DNA from: JANRKB01 sp033763695
GTDB taxonomy: Bacteria; Planctomycetota; Phycisphaerae; Phycisphaerales; UBA1924
Length of the DNA stretch: 64,000 nucleotides
Reading direction: 5' to 3'
Assembly: GCA_033763695.1 (NCBI GenBank)
Contig: JANRKB010000018.1
Coordinates: 62,001-126,000 of the forward strand
The notes below the pieces were generated by a model. That model searched no databases, was not told the DNA's origin, and saw only the letters and a list, made by a program, of their open reading frames with translations. Within the stretch, counting starts at the first letter, position 1. The number at the start of each line of letters is the position of its first letter. A program made the translations under genes and the position numbers. Below are positions 1 through 8,226 of this stretch, piece after piece.

Positions 1-1374
1 GCGCGGCGGTTTGATATCCCCAGCCCCGACGGCACCCGCTTGTTCGAAGTGCTGGTGTCGGGCGTGTCGGCGCGGGTGCCGGGCGGGCAACAGATTGCGG
101 CACAGCTCAAACCGGGCCAGGTGAAAACCGGCGTCGATCACGTCGCGGTTGTTGTGCGCGACGTGACGGCCGCGAATCGAACGCGGATGCGGATCGACGC
201 GATTGACCGGGCGGGCAGCGAACTCGTCCGACTTGAAGCGGGCACGATCCGAAAGATGAATGTCATTGAGCGGCTGAAGCTTCTGGAGACGAAAGTCGTC
301 CGCTTCAGCCGCGATCTTTTGCACTTTGACCACTTCGGCATCCGCCTGCTCGACGAGCGAACCGGCAAACTCGAACTCGTCATGGCCCACGGCCTGCCAA
401 GCGAGTACGACGCGTTTGACATCTATGCCCGCGCGGACGGCAACGGCATCAGCGGCTACGTCGCGGCGACGGGCCAGTCGTACATCTGTCACGACGCGCA
501 GCGGGATGACATGTTCCTGCCGGGCGTGCACGGCGCGCGATCGTCGCTGACGGTGCCGCTGCGACTGCACGACAAGGTGATCGGCATCATGAATGTCGAG
601 AGCCAGCAGCCGCACGCGTTCAGCGATGACGATCGCCAGTTGGCGGAGATCTTCGCTCGCAACGTCGCGCTCGCGGTGCACATGCTCGACCTGCTCGTGG
701 TCGAGCGCACGGAGACGAACCAGACGATCAGCGGGCGGATGAGCCATGAACTCAGCGAGCCGCTGGCGGACATCCTGCACGAGGTCGAGGTGCTCAAGCG
801 GCGGATCGCGGCTGAGCCGGAGATGTCGTCGCATGTGACGAAGATCCAGGCGGATGTCGAGGCGATTCGCCGTCGCTTGCAGGATGTGGCCGCGGGGCCG
901 ACATCGCTCTTGGGCGCGGAGAAGGCGCTGGCGGTCAAGACCATCGACCCCGACCTGGCGCAGCGGCATGTGCTGATCGCCGACGACCAGCCCAAGATCC
1001 GGCGCATCATCGGCGACGTGCTGCGCAATCGCGGGTGCAGCGTGGTGATCACGGAGGACGGCGTGCAGGCGATCGCCGAGCTCGAGAAGGCCGCACGCGG
1101 CGAGACGTCGATGTTCGACCTGGTCGTCAGCGACATCAAGATGCCCGATCGCAACGGCTATGAAGTGTTCGCGGCGGCGCGGCGAATCAAGCCGGAACTG
1201 CCGGTGATCCTCATGACGGGCTTTGGCTATGACCCGCACCACTCGATCGTGCGCGCAAGCCAGGAAGGCCTGCAGGACGTTCTGTACAAGCCGTTCCAGG
1301 TCGAACAGCTCGTGGAACTGGTGCGCAAGGCGCTGAAGTTCGGCGGGCGCGACGGCATCACCGCGGCGTCGTGA
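1..1374 (+). CDS. PAS-GAF-receiver signalling protein, 5' end outside window
   Basis: The reading frame is open from base 1, so the true start lies upstream; numbering here is from the TTG at position 40. The first ~65 residues look like the end of a PAS-type sensor. Residues ~70-222 form a GAF domain. A helical segment holds an H-box-like SHELSEPLADI (His236). The C-terminus is a response-regulator receiver (about 310-433) with an acidic pair in IADDQ, phospho-acceptor Asp365 in VSDIKMPD, Thr393 and Lys417. No ATP-binding (HATPase) domain follows the H-box, so autophosphorylation in cis is unlikely; phosphate probably arrives from a partner, or the region only dimerises. It is probably cytoplasmic. 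Domain calls are firm; the input signal is unknown. Confidence 0.85.
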   Translation, partial: ARRFDIPSPDGTRLFEVLVSGVSARVPGGQQIAAQLKPGQVKTGVDHVAVVVRDVTAANRTRMRIDAIDRAGSELVRLEAGTIRKMNVIERLKLLETKVVRFSRDLLHFDHFGIRLLDERTGKLELVMAHGLPSEYDAFDIYARADGNGISGYVAATGQSYICHDAQRDDMFLPGVHGARSSLTVPLRLHDKVIGIMNVESQQPHAFSDDDRQLAEIFARNVALAVHMLDLLVVERTETNQTISGRMSHELSEPLADILHEVEVLKRRIAAEPEMSSHVTKIQADVEAIRRRLQDVAAGPTSLLGAEKALAVKTIDPDLAQRHVLIADDQPKIRRIIGDVLRNRGCSVVITEDGVQAIAELEKAARGETSMFDLVVSDIKMPDRNGYEVFAAARRIKPELPVILMTGFGYDPHHSIVRASQEGLQDVLYKPFQVEQLVELVRKALKFGGRDGITAAS

Positions 1375-1423
1375 GCGCCACACAATCACACGCTCGCCGC
1401 GCTGATTGACCCTACGATCGAGC

Positions 1424-1873
1424 ATGGTGGCTCTGATGCAGACTTTGGCAGCCGAAGGCGCTGCGGACGGAACGTGGTTCCTGGGCGCGTCGATCTTCGC
1501 GCTCACGATCGTGCTGATTGTCGCGCTGGTGCGTGCGGAGGCGGCGCGGCGGGCCCGCCCGCAGCAGCCGCAAGGGTCGCAGGGACCACACCCCGCCATG
1601 CTTGCGCTGCAGCAGATGCAGCAGCAACGCGGCGAACTGAGCCCGGCGGAGATCGCGCGCAGGCAGGCGTGGGAAGAACTCGGCCAGCAGAAAGTGAAGC
1701 GAGAGATTGAACTGCTTGATCTGCAGATTCAGTCGGTCAAGAACGGGCTGAGCCACCGGCATGACCAGCTTGATGTCCATGACATCATGATGGAGAAGAC
1801 GCGGCTGGAGATCGAGAACCTGCAGCTTCACCTGCGGAAGATGCGGAAGGAACTTGATGAGCTGGGTGGATAA
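1424..1873 (+). CDS. Small membrane-anchored coiled-coil protein
   Basis: About 149 residues if started at ATG 1424; an in-frame TTG at 1406 and an ATG at 1436 are alternatives. A single hydrophobic segment (about residues 14-36, ending ...LIVALVRAE) is followed by an Arg/Gln-rich linker. A long charged helix (about 75-149) shows heptad-like spacing of Leu and Ile and should form a coiled coil in the cytoplasm. It lies 50 bases downstream of the GAF-receiver gene on the same strand and may be cotranscribed with it. I do not recognise a family. The predicted topology is one N-terminal membrane anchor with a cytoplasmic coiled coil. Confidence 0.6.
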   Translation: MVALMQTLAAEGAADGTWFLGASIFALTIVLIVALVRAEAARRARPQQPQGSQGPHPAMLALQQMQQQRGELSPAEIARRQAWEELGQQKVKREIELLDLQIQSVKNGLSHRHDQLDVHDIMMEKTRLEIENLQLHLRKMRKELDELGG

Positions 1874-1897
1874 GAGAACCGCTGGATTCAGTTCTCT

Positions 1898-2281
1898 TCA
1901 CCTCGCTTCGACGCGAACTTTTCGGACATTGTTGCTCGGCGGGCCGTACCGCTTTATAGCGTGCGTTCCGCGCGGCCAGCGCCAGCTTCCAACCGCTGCG
2001 TTTACTGCGTCCCAAAGCTTATCAGCATCATGCCCGTAAACATAGATCACACACTGGCCCTCACCGAACTCATGCCCATCAAGCTCGCCGATTCCGAGCT
2101 GCTTCATCGCCGCCCGAATCCGATCCTCGAGGCGAGAGAGGTTGGACCGTTCACGTCGAGTGCCGAAGCTGTCATTGCTGAGCGGAAGATGGATCAACAA
2201 CGCGTGTTCCGACTCCGGGCTTGGCTTAGCGTATGGCACTTGGGGATGCGATCGGAACAGGTTCTTCAGGAACTCCAGCAT
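1898..2281 (-). CDS. Hypothetical protein, 127 aa, soluble
   Basis: The start chosen is ATG 2281, preceded by GAGGAG at good spacing; the frame continues upstream but without coding character. The N-terminus MLEFLKNLFRS is an amphipathic helix. The rest alternates strands and helices, with a conspicuous DGHEFGEGQCVIYVYG segment in the middle and a C-terminal segment containing AIKRYGPP. Short proteins with this DG.EFGEG.C..Y.YG pattern occur in many bacteria without an assigned function; that resemblance is from memory, not a search. It is the last gene of the minus-strand block and is separated from the next gene upstream by 132 bases. No function is proposed. Confidence 0.6.
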   Translation of the reverse strand: MLEFLKNLFRSHPQVPYAKPSPESEHALLIHLPLSNDSFGTRRERSNLSRLEDRIRAAMKQLGIGELDGHEFGEGQCVIYVYGHDADKLWDAVNAAVGSWRWPRGTHAIKRYGPPSNNVRKVRVEAR

Positions 2282-2413
2282 CGTTGCTCCTCGGCAGTTG
2301 GCTCTCGCACCTCGTTTGCACGATGGTTCGGCCTTCAGAGTATCCGATGTCGGGATCAAGTTGGGTTGGGTTGGTGAGGCAGGTCGGATGCGAGAGCACG
2401 ATCGCCCGAGGCG

Positions 2414-3094
2414 TCAGTCGGTGACCCAATAGAGCACGTCGCCGGATGCGCGGTCGATGCAGACACCGCCGGACTTCTCCGCCTCTGCTGGGATGATGAC
2501 GTAGCACTCGATCCGCTGCGGGTCGCCGGTGAACTCGTTCGCGAGTCCGCCGCGTGGTGGAAGACCATCGCCGCCGTCGGCGAGGGACTTGGCCACGATT
2601 GCGCCGTGTGCCGCGTGCGCGGCGATCTCTTTGGCTCTCTCGGGCGACACCTTGAACTTGAGTTCAACGAAATAGTCGATTGCCGGCAGCACTCCCCACG
2701 GACCGTCCGCCGTGAGGTGGATCTCGCTCGCGTCCGTGGGGATCTCGGGCGGGAAGTGGGCGAGCAGGTCGCCGACGCGCTGCCGAAGACGCGGATAGTC
2801 GCTGGGAAGAAGATTGCCGCTGGAGAGCCGCTCAAAGTCAATCGCGGCTCGCGAGATGTGATACGCGGCGGGCGCGACACAGAGAACCGCGGCGAGCATG
2901 CGGATGAGGAGCGTGTTTCGTCGAGCGGCGCGCCTGAGCGCGAGTGCGATGCCGATCGCGATAGAGACGAGGCTCAGCAGCGTCAGCAGCAACGACTGCG
3001 AGAGCACCACCACGGCGGCAGCGGCAAGCATCGAGGCCCACGCGACGCCCCAGACCCAAAGCGTGCGTCGTGTCTCGGGTGAGGGTGGCCGCAT
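2414..3094 (-). CDS. Hypothetical membrane protein, 226 aa
   Basis: The N-terminal third carries two or three closely spaced hydrophobic segments (about residues 12-34, 34-53 and 62-80), with Arg-rich stretches between them. The C-terminal ~140 residues are soluble and mixed alpha/beta, and contain a long stretch about an acidic ecto- or cytoplasmic domain (TADGPWGVLPAIDYFVELKF). There is no clear SD before ATG 3094. The gene shares the strand of the thiC cluster but is more than 100 bases from its neighbours, so operon membership is uncertain. I do not recognise a family. Confidence 0.6.
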   Translation of the reverse strand: MRPPSPETRRTLWVWGVAWASMLAAAAVVVLSQSLLLTLLSLVSIAIGIALALRRAARRNTLLIRMLAAVLCVAPAAYHISRAAIDFERLSSGNLLPSDYPRLRQRVGDLLAHFPPEIPTDASEIHLTADGPWGVLPAIDYFVELKFKVSPERAKEIAAHAAHGAIVAKSLADGGDGLPPRGGLANEFTGDPQRIECYVIIPAEAEKSGGVCIDRASGDVLYWVTD

Positions 3095-3208
3095 GGACGA
3101 TGGTATTCGAATTGGGGCTTCCCTTCGCGCGTGGTGAGACGCGAGACAGGGAGTCGCGCACCTTCGGTGCTCGGCGAGTTTTCGCCGACATCACTTCACA
3201 GCAGACGA

Positions 3209-3430
3209 TCAAGAACCGTCGGGGCGCCTGTCCGAGTTTGCCCACACATAAACCCCGCGAACCATCAAGCCCAACCCAGTTGTGATCAAGACACCGAAGA
3301 ATACTCGCGAGAGGATTACATCGTTTCTGTGCGTACGCCCGCCAGCACCGGCACCACCGAGAGACAACATGGCTTCCGCAAGGGGAATACAAGTACATCC
3401 GAGGACAGCGATCGCGCCGCCGAAGATCAA
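3209..3430 (-). CDS. Small two-helix membrane protein, start uncertain
   Basis: Two hydrophobic helices (about residues 2-24 and 41-64) are joined by a Gly-rich, charged loop (GGAGAGGRTHRND). The listed start is TTG 3430, but the frame stays open upstream into the end of thiC, with a plausible soluble N-terminus (SQQWSRDAEQARG). The real start may therefore be an unusual codon near 3506, which would add ~26 residues. If so, it would lie directly behind the thiC stop codon and be cotranscribed. No family is recognised, and confidence in the exact extent is low. Confidence 0.4.
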   Translation of the reverse strand: MIFGGAIAVLGCTCIPLAEAMLSLGGAGAGGRTHRNDVILSRVFFGVLITTGLGLMVRGVYVWANSDRRPDGS

Positions 3431-3509
3431 GAGAATCGCTGAACCAGCGCGGCGTACACCGCGGGCTTGCTCAGCGTCACGACTCCATTGCTGTGACGAT
3501 TGACTCAGA

Positions 3510-5483
3510 TCACACCACTCGATCTTCCTTCGCGATACCCAGCGCAGGCCTCACGTCGAGCGTAACGATCACCTCGCGGCCGGCCTTGGACGCGACCATT
3601 TCCTTGGCCGCGTCGGGGTCGACGTAATCGCTGTGGCAACTGGCCTTTTCGCCTGCCTTGGCCCCCACTGCCTTCTTGGTCTTACTGGCGAGCGTGTGGA
3701 TCTCGTCCGGGCTGAGCACACCGCGCTTGGCGAGGATCTCTTGCTGCTCGGCGGTGAGGGCAGCACTCTTGACGGGCGCGCCGACCTTGCCGTTTGCTCC
3801 CACGCGTTCGAAGCCTTCAGCTTTGCCCGAGGCGAACTCCTGAATCTCTTTGCTGATGCGGACGCTGCACCAATCGTGGCCGCACATGGCGCAGAAGTCG
3901 GTGTCGACGTCGAGGTCTTCGTCGTGATACGCACGGGCGGTGTCGGGGTCGAAGGAGAGCTCGAAGTGCTTCTCCCAGTTGAGCGCGGCACGGGCCTTGG
4001 TCAGTTCATCATCGCGATCGCGCGTGCCGGGGATTCCCAGCGCGACGTCCGCGGCATGGGCCGCGATCTTGTACGCGATGCAGCCTTGCTTCACGTCGTC
4101 CTTCTTGGGCAGGCCCAGATGTTCCTTCGGCGTCACATAGCACAACATCGCCGCGCCGTGATAGGCCATGGCGGTCGCGCCGATGCAGGAAGTGATGTGG
4201 TCATAGCCGGGGAACATGTCGGTGACGAGCGGCCCGAGCACATAGAACGGCGCGCCGTGGCAGAGCGCGCGCTGCACCTTGGCGTTGTATTCGATCTGGT
4301 CGAAGGGGACGTGGCCGGGGCCTTCGATCATCACCTGCACGCCCTTCCGCCAGGCGCGTTCGGTGAGTTCGCCGAGGGTTTCGAGTTCGGCGAGTTGGGC
4401 GGCGTCCGTCGCGTCGGCGAGGCCGCCGGGGCGCAGGCCGTCGCCGATCGAGAACGTCACGTCGTATTGGCGGAGGATGTCGCAGATGTCCTCCCAGCGC
4501 GTGTACATGATGTTCTCTTGGTTGTGCACGAGCATCCACTTGGCGAGCAGCGACCCGCCGCGGCTGACGATGCCGATGAGGCGGTTCTTCACGTGCTTCA
4601 GGTGCGCGCGACGCACGCCAGCGTGAATCGTGAAGTAGTCGACACCCTGCCGCGCCTGATGATGCAGCGAGGCCTCGATCGTCGGCCAATCGAGGTCTTC
4701 AATCTTCTTGCCGATGATCATCGAGTAGATGGGCACGGTGCCGATGGGCACGGTCGCGTTCCGGATGATGGCGGCACGGGTGGCGTCGAGATCGCCGCCG
4801 GTGGAGAGGTCCATCACCGTGTCCGCGCCCCACTTCTCGGCCCACTTGAGCTTCTCGACTTCTTCGTCGGTGCCGCTGGAGACCGGCGACGCGCCCATGT
4901 TGGCGTTCACCTTGGTCTTGGTGGCGCGGCCGATGGCCATTGGGTCGAGATTGTGCCGCAGGTGGTTGATGTTGGCGGGGATGACGAGGCGGCCGGCGGC
5001 GATCTCGTCGCGCACGGCTTCGGCGGCCTTGCCGGGGAAGAGCACCTCAAAGTGCGGCTCGCGCTCGGCGACGCGCTTCATCTGCGGCGTGATGATGCCC
5101 AGGCGCGCGGATTCGAGCTGGGTGATGGGCTTGAACGAGCCCGGATAGATGACCCGAAGCACCTCGCCCTTCGCGGTCGCGAACTCGACAACGGAGCGAT
5201 CGCCGACGCAGTTGTTGCAGACGGCGGACGAAGGCTTCACGCCCTCGGCGAGCGTGCCGAGGCGGACGACGCTCCAGCCCTCGGGCAGGAAGTCCCACGC
5301 GGTCTTGGTGCTGGGCGCGGGCATGCCGGGGGTGTCGGGGCTGGCGAACATGAGCGGGCCGCCGACGTCGTGGCGCAGCGCGAAGGAGCCGGGCGTGGTG
5401 ACGTTGGGGGTGGCGGCGGGGTTGAGTGCGCCGTGGAGGGGAAGCTTCAAGGAGTTGGTCATCATTTGAATACTCGGTGTCAT
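3510..5483 (-). CDS. thiC: Phosphomethylpyrimidine synthase ThiC
   Basis: ThiC is a radical SAM enzyme that rearranges aminoimidazole ribotide to hydroxymethylpyrimidine phosphate in thiamine synthesis. The protein has 657 residues from ATG 5483. This start is chosen because it overlaps the stop of the upstream gene as ATGA; ATG 5465 (MMTNS) is an alternative. The family core is complete, including NINHLRHNLDPMAIGR, ANMGASPVSSG, IEGPGHVP and the C-terminal cluster motif CAMCGHDWC (Cys531, Cys534, Cys539). The tail after the cluster motif is about 119 residues, longer than usual, and is rich in Ala and Lys; its role is unknown. The N-terminal 16 residues are mirrored by a second, broken thiC start at 6051-6140. 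Control is probably through the TPP riboswitch at the head of the cluster. Confidence 0.97.
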   Translation of the reverse strand: MTPSIQMMTNSLKLPLHGALNPAATPNVTTPGSFALRHDVGGPLMFASPDTPGMPAPSTKTAWDFLPEGWSVVRLGTLAEGVKPSSAVCNNCVGDRSVVEFATAKGEVLRVIYPGSFKPITQLESARLGIITPQMKRVAEREPHFEVLFPGKAAEAVRDEIAAGRLVIPANINHLRHNLDPMAIGRATKTKVNANMGASPVSSGTDEEVEKLKWAEKWGADTVMDLSTGGDLDATRAAIIRNATVPIGTVPIYSMIIGKKIEDLDWPTIEASLHHQARQGVDYFTIHAGVRRAHLKHVKNRLIGIVSRGGSLLAKWMLVHNQENIMYTRWEDICDILRQYDVTFSIGDGLRPGGLADATDAAQLAELETLGELTERAWRKGVQVMIEGPGHVPFDQIEYNAKVQRALCHGAPFYVLGPLVTDMFPGYDHITSCIGATAMAYHGAAMLCYVTPKEHLGLPKKDDVKQGCIAYKIAAHAADVALGIPGTRDRDDELTKARAALNWEKHFELSFDPDTARAYHDEDLDVDTDFCAMCGHDWCSVRISKEIQEFASGKAEGFERVGANGKVGAPVKSAALTAEQQEILAKRGVLSPDEIHTLASKTKKAVGAKAGEKASCHSDYVDPDAAKEMVASKAGREVIVTLDVRPALGIAKEDRVV

Positions 5484-6001
5484 TGATTGGCTTTCGAAGG
5501 AAAGTATGGTTCTGCTTGGTTGAACAAACGCCACGAGGACAGGAAAGCGTCTTTGTTTTCGAACTCGAAGAACCTGAGCGATGTGGCCGCCCCTGCACTC
5601 GACATCGATTGCAGAAGAGTCAGAAATGCACGCACTCGGGATCCGTTCCAACTTGGCCCCATCTCATACTCGATCGTTACGCCGTCCGGAAAGACGTAAA
5701 CGACCAGTTCCGGAAGATGCACTTCGCCAACGACCATGCCCTTGATCGACGCTCGAGCGGTTGCTTGCTGCTCTTGAAGCACCCGCGTTGCGGCCTCAGA
5801 GAGCGACGCGACTTGGAATCCACAACGGTCGTAAGGCGTCACCACCGCCAAAGCATCAGCGTTTGCTGACGCGATCCAGTGATCGATATCGCGGCATATC
5901 GCGCTTACTTGATGCGATTCAAGCTGACCGAGGCCGACCTCGGGTAGAGATCCATCGTCGGTTTCGAAGTGATCCCGGAATGTCGCCCACACGTCAAGCA
6001 C
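5480..6001 (-). CDS. Hypothetical 173-aa protein inserted ahead of thiC
   Basis: The start is GTG 6001, with GGAG five to six bases before it. The stop overlaps the thiC ATG as ATGA, so translation is probably coupled. The protein is soluble, with an acidic N-terminal helix region (DVWATFRDHFETDDG), a central hydrophobic strand set (LPELVVYVFPDGVTIEY) and a C-terminal helix. I recognise no family and no link to thiamine. It sits between a broken copy of the thiC start (6051-6140) and the real thiC start. This suggests that the gene arrived later than the operon, with the thiC 5' end duplicated at its borders. Its codon use looks slightly less GC-rich than that of thiC. Confidence 0.65.
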   Translation of the reverse strand: MLDVWATFRDHFETDDGSLPEVGLGQLESHQVSAICRDIDHWIASANADALAVVTPYDRCGFQVASLSEAATRVLQEQQATARASIKGMVVGEVHLPELVVYVFPDGVTIEYEMGPSWNGSRVRAFLTLLQSMSSAGAATSLRFFEFENKDAFLSSWRLFNQAEPYFPSKANQ

Positions 6002-6050
6002 ACACTTCTCCTGACCCGAACCGAGAGTGCCGAATCGCTGCCATCTCCGA

Positions 6051-6140
6051 TCAGTACAAAGTACGTTGACAAGCCTTCGTCACCAGGTTGAGGGCACCGT
6101 GAAGGGGAAGACGAAGACTCGACGCAGTCATGGTGTTCAT
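6051..6140 (-). pseudogene. Broken duplicate of the thiC 5' end (29 codons)
   Basis: This short frame starts at ATG 6140, overlapping the stop of the DinB-like gene as ATGA, and ends at TGA 6051. Its residues SLRLPLHGALN match SLKLPLHGALN at the start of intact thiC. The DNA for LPLHGALN agrees at 21 of 24 bases. After the Asn the two sequences diverge completely. It is best read as the original thiC start, or a copy of it, left behind when the downstream region was rearranged. It may still be translated as a 29-residue peptide. Confidence 0.75.
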
Positions 6141-6775
6141 GAAATGACCTCGGGGCGGCCAGCAAACGGCCGCGGCTGATAGGGTGCAAGTTCCTTGGTT
6201 TCGACCTCGACCTGCCAGTCGGCAACACCGATCTCAGGCACGCCATCCGCAAAGCACGGCGGGCCGAACTGCCTGAGCATGAAGAGACACTGCGCACGAT
6301 GGTGCGTGCCGTGCGTCATCACATGCGTGAGCGCGCCTGCGATTGAGAACGTGTATTGCTTGGTGCCAAACGCGATCGCGAACGTCGAGCCAAGGCCTTG
6401 CTCGCGTCCACGCTGCGCGATCGCGAGCAGATCGCGCGTCGCGGCATCGAGCATCGCCACCAGTTCATCGATCGTGCGCCGCGGAACCGCCGGCTTGCGC
6501 GGCTTGCTCGGATCGAAGTATGACCAGGTGCTTCCCTCGGGAATCTCGATGCTCGGCCGGAGCGTGCGGCCACCAATGCGATCAGCCCATCGACGCATCG
6601 CGCCGATGATGTGCGTCAGCGTGTCGTGCAGCGAACCCGGACCGATCCCGACGCCCTGATGAAACTTCGCGGGCTCGATCTCGCGGCAAAAATCCAGGAC
6701 GCGCCCCGTCGCCCAGTCGTTGTGGTGGATCAGGATGTCCAGTGGGTCGGCCGACAGGCCGCCGGAACTGCTCAT
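6137..6775 (-). CDS. DinB-like four-helix metal-binding protein under TPP riboswitch
   Basis: Started at ATG 6775, the protein has 212 residues. The DinB fold is indicated by the His pattern LHDTLTHIIGAMRRWADR (His55) and the C-terminal HVMTHGTHHRAQ (His151/His155/His159), which would give the usual three-His metal site. DinB-superfamily proteins include thiol transferases and many uncharacterised members; no reaction can be assigned. The SD (GGAGG, 6784-6788) lies inside the 3' strand of the TPP aptamer, so this gene is the direct target of the switch. Its stop overlaps the ATG of the thiC fragment as ATGA. Co-regulation suggests a job in thiamine supply or thiazole/pyrimidine handling; that part is inference. 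Confidence 0.85.
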   Translation of the reverse strand: MSSSGGLSADPLDILIHHNDWATGRVLDFCREIEPAKFHQGVGIGPGSLHDTLTHIIGAMRRWADRIGGRTLRPSIEIPEGSTWSYFDPSKPRKPAVPRRTIDELVAMLDAATRDLLAIAQRGREQGLGSTFAIAFGTKQYTFSIAGALTHVMTHGTHHRAQCLFMLRQFGPPCFADGVPEIGVADWQVEVETKELAPYQPRPFAGRPEVIS

Positions 6776-6780
6776 GCCGC

Positions 6781-6892
6781 TTCCCTCCGCCGGTGCGAAC
6801 CGGATCAGGTTCAACGGGTGCGTCTCAGCGGGCTGAGGCACTTGGGACTCGGCATTTGGCACGAGTTCAAGGCAGCAGGCCGCGCCCCGAGC
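6781..6892 (-). promoter_or_regulatory. TPP (THI-box) riboswitch
   Basis: Read on the minus strand, the conserved TPP-aptamer blocks appear in order: a 5' UCGGGGCGC-like P1/P2 strand (~6881-6890), a long P3 arm, CUGAGA (6823-6828), the ACCCG strand, ACCUGAUC (6803-6810), a GGUUCGCACC stem and the 3' GGAGGGAA block (6781-6788). The last block holds the SD of the following ATG (6775), eight bases away. TPP binding would therefore hide the ribosome site, which is translational control. The P3 arm is extended, as is common. The 5' boundary is approximate. Confidence 0.93.
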
Positions 6893-6980
6893 GAACGACG
6901 CATGGTATGCGGGTTGGGGCGGGCGAGCGTCGGGCAACACGACCCCACTTCGACGCGATGTCCCATTCAGGGAGCGCGTC

Positions 6981-8060
6981 TCAACGAGGCGCGTCGTTCG
7001 ACAGTGCTTGGGCCAGGATCCATGCGGCGGCGGCCCGAGACGCGGCGTCGTCAGACGCAGGCCAGTCACCCATCTCGACAAGTTGGTCGGGCGCGATCGC
7101 GCCGTAAACGGGGCGGCCATCGGCGTCGCCCATCTGCGCGACAGGCAGCAGAAGCGTCGAGCCGTCCGAGAGCCGGTAGGAGTTGGTAACCGTCGTGAGA
7201 CCCGAGGTAGAACCGCCGAAAAAGCGAACGACTGGGCGAACGCGGAAGGCGATGGCAAGCCCTTCGCCGCTGCTCATCGTCCAGCGATCAATCAGCACCG
7301 CAACGGGCGCATCGATGATCGCGGTGTGGCCCGTCGGCACCTCGCCCCAGGTGAGTTGCGGCGCGGGACCCTCGGTCGTACCCATCCACGCCGCGTCAGC
7401 ATTTACGCCGAACGCGTCGCTTCGCGGGCCACCGATCATCGTCGAGACGACGCCGTTGCGGAGAAGCGGGCGGAAACCAAGGAGCATGGGCCAGATGTTG
7501 CCACCGGAGTTGAGCCGCAGATCGATGATCCAGCCGCGCGGCTGTTGTTTGTGAAGCGTTTCGATGAGGTCGACCGCAGCCCGCGCGTAGATACGGAGGC
7601 CGTCGACGCTCGGTGCCGCGCAGCCGGGCGCGACGACATATGCGACATGTGTGTCGAGCATTGCGCCTTCCGGGAGATCGGGCACGCGGCGCGTGACGAC
7701 TGGGCTGGCTGCGGGCTGGGCCGCGTCTGCCGCGGCTGCGCTCGCTTCGGAGGGTGGCGCGGGTGATGAACGAGCCGGCAGAGACGGCGGCGTGAAACGC
7801 GCGTGTCGATCGCCCAAGGCCGCCACGGCCTCGTTGATGCTCTTGCGCGCGTCGTCGAGCGAGGCATCTGGCGGGAGACGTGCGAGCATGCGCGACTCGA
7901 GCGCGGGCCAATCCACGCGGTCGGCTTCAAGTGTTTCGCGCGCGAGCGTCGCCACGGCCTCGCGGACGAGGGCGCGAGCACGCGACGACTCGCGCGCACT
8001 GCAACCCGGCGAAATGAGAAAAACGGCAACCAACGAAAGGGCGACAAGTCGTGAGAACAT
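6981..8060 (-). CDS. S41-family peptidase, putative lipoprotein
   Basis: A strong SD (GGAGG, seven bases) precedes ATG 8060. The protein has 359 residues. The N-terminus MFSRLVALSLVAVFLISPGC is a signal sequence with a lipobox-like cysteine at position 20. Residues 25-90 carry the helical region ending in GDRHARF that is typical of S41 proteins. The protease core includes RGWIIDLRLNSGGN, the nucleophile region TMSSGEGLA and FGGSTSGLTT. An Ala/Pro-rich linker separates the two halves, and no PDZ domain is visible. It probably acts in the periplasm or on a membrane. It ends ~90 bases before the TPP riboswitch, so read-through is possible but there is no functional link. Confidence 0.85.
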   Translation of the reverse strand: MFSRLVALSLVAVFLISPGCSARESSRARALVREAVATLARETLEADRVDWPALESRMLARLPPDASLDDARKSINEAVAALGDRHARFTPPSLPARSSPAPPSEASAAAADAAQPAASPVVTRRVPDLPEGAMLDTHVAYVVAPGCAAPSVDGLRIYARAAVDLIETLHKQQPRGWIIDLRLNSGGNIWPMLLGFRPLLRNGVVSTMIGGPRSDAFGVNADAAWMGTTEGPAPQLTWGEVPTGHTAIIDAPVAVLIDRWTMSSGEGLAIAFRVRPVVRFFGGSTSGLTTVTNSYRLSDGSTLLLPVAQMGDADGRPVYGAIAPDQLVEMGDWPASDDAASRAAAAWILAQALSNDAPR

Positions 8061-8226
8061 CGCCTTCCTCCAGCGATTGACAGCGACAATGAGTGTATCG
8101 AGTGCCTGTGGATGGGCGATGGGCAGTACGTGCAGATTTCAGGTTCAACACAACTGCGCGTCGCTCACGAGAACCAAGCGTGGCGGCGCGGCCGAAGCGA
8201 GAACATCGACGTGAACATCCGAGGGC

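Noticed and set aside
3633..5486. Long plus-strand open frame (617 codons) opposite thiC
   Set aside because: It is antisense to a fully conserved thiC, its composition is biased (Gly, His, Val, Arg, Ala), and it has no recognisable motif; long antisense frames are expected in GC-rich DNA.
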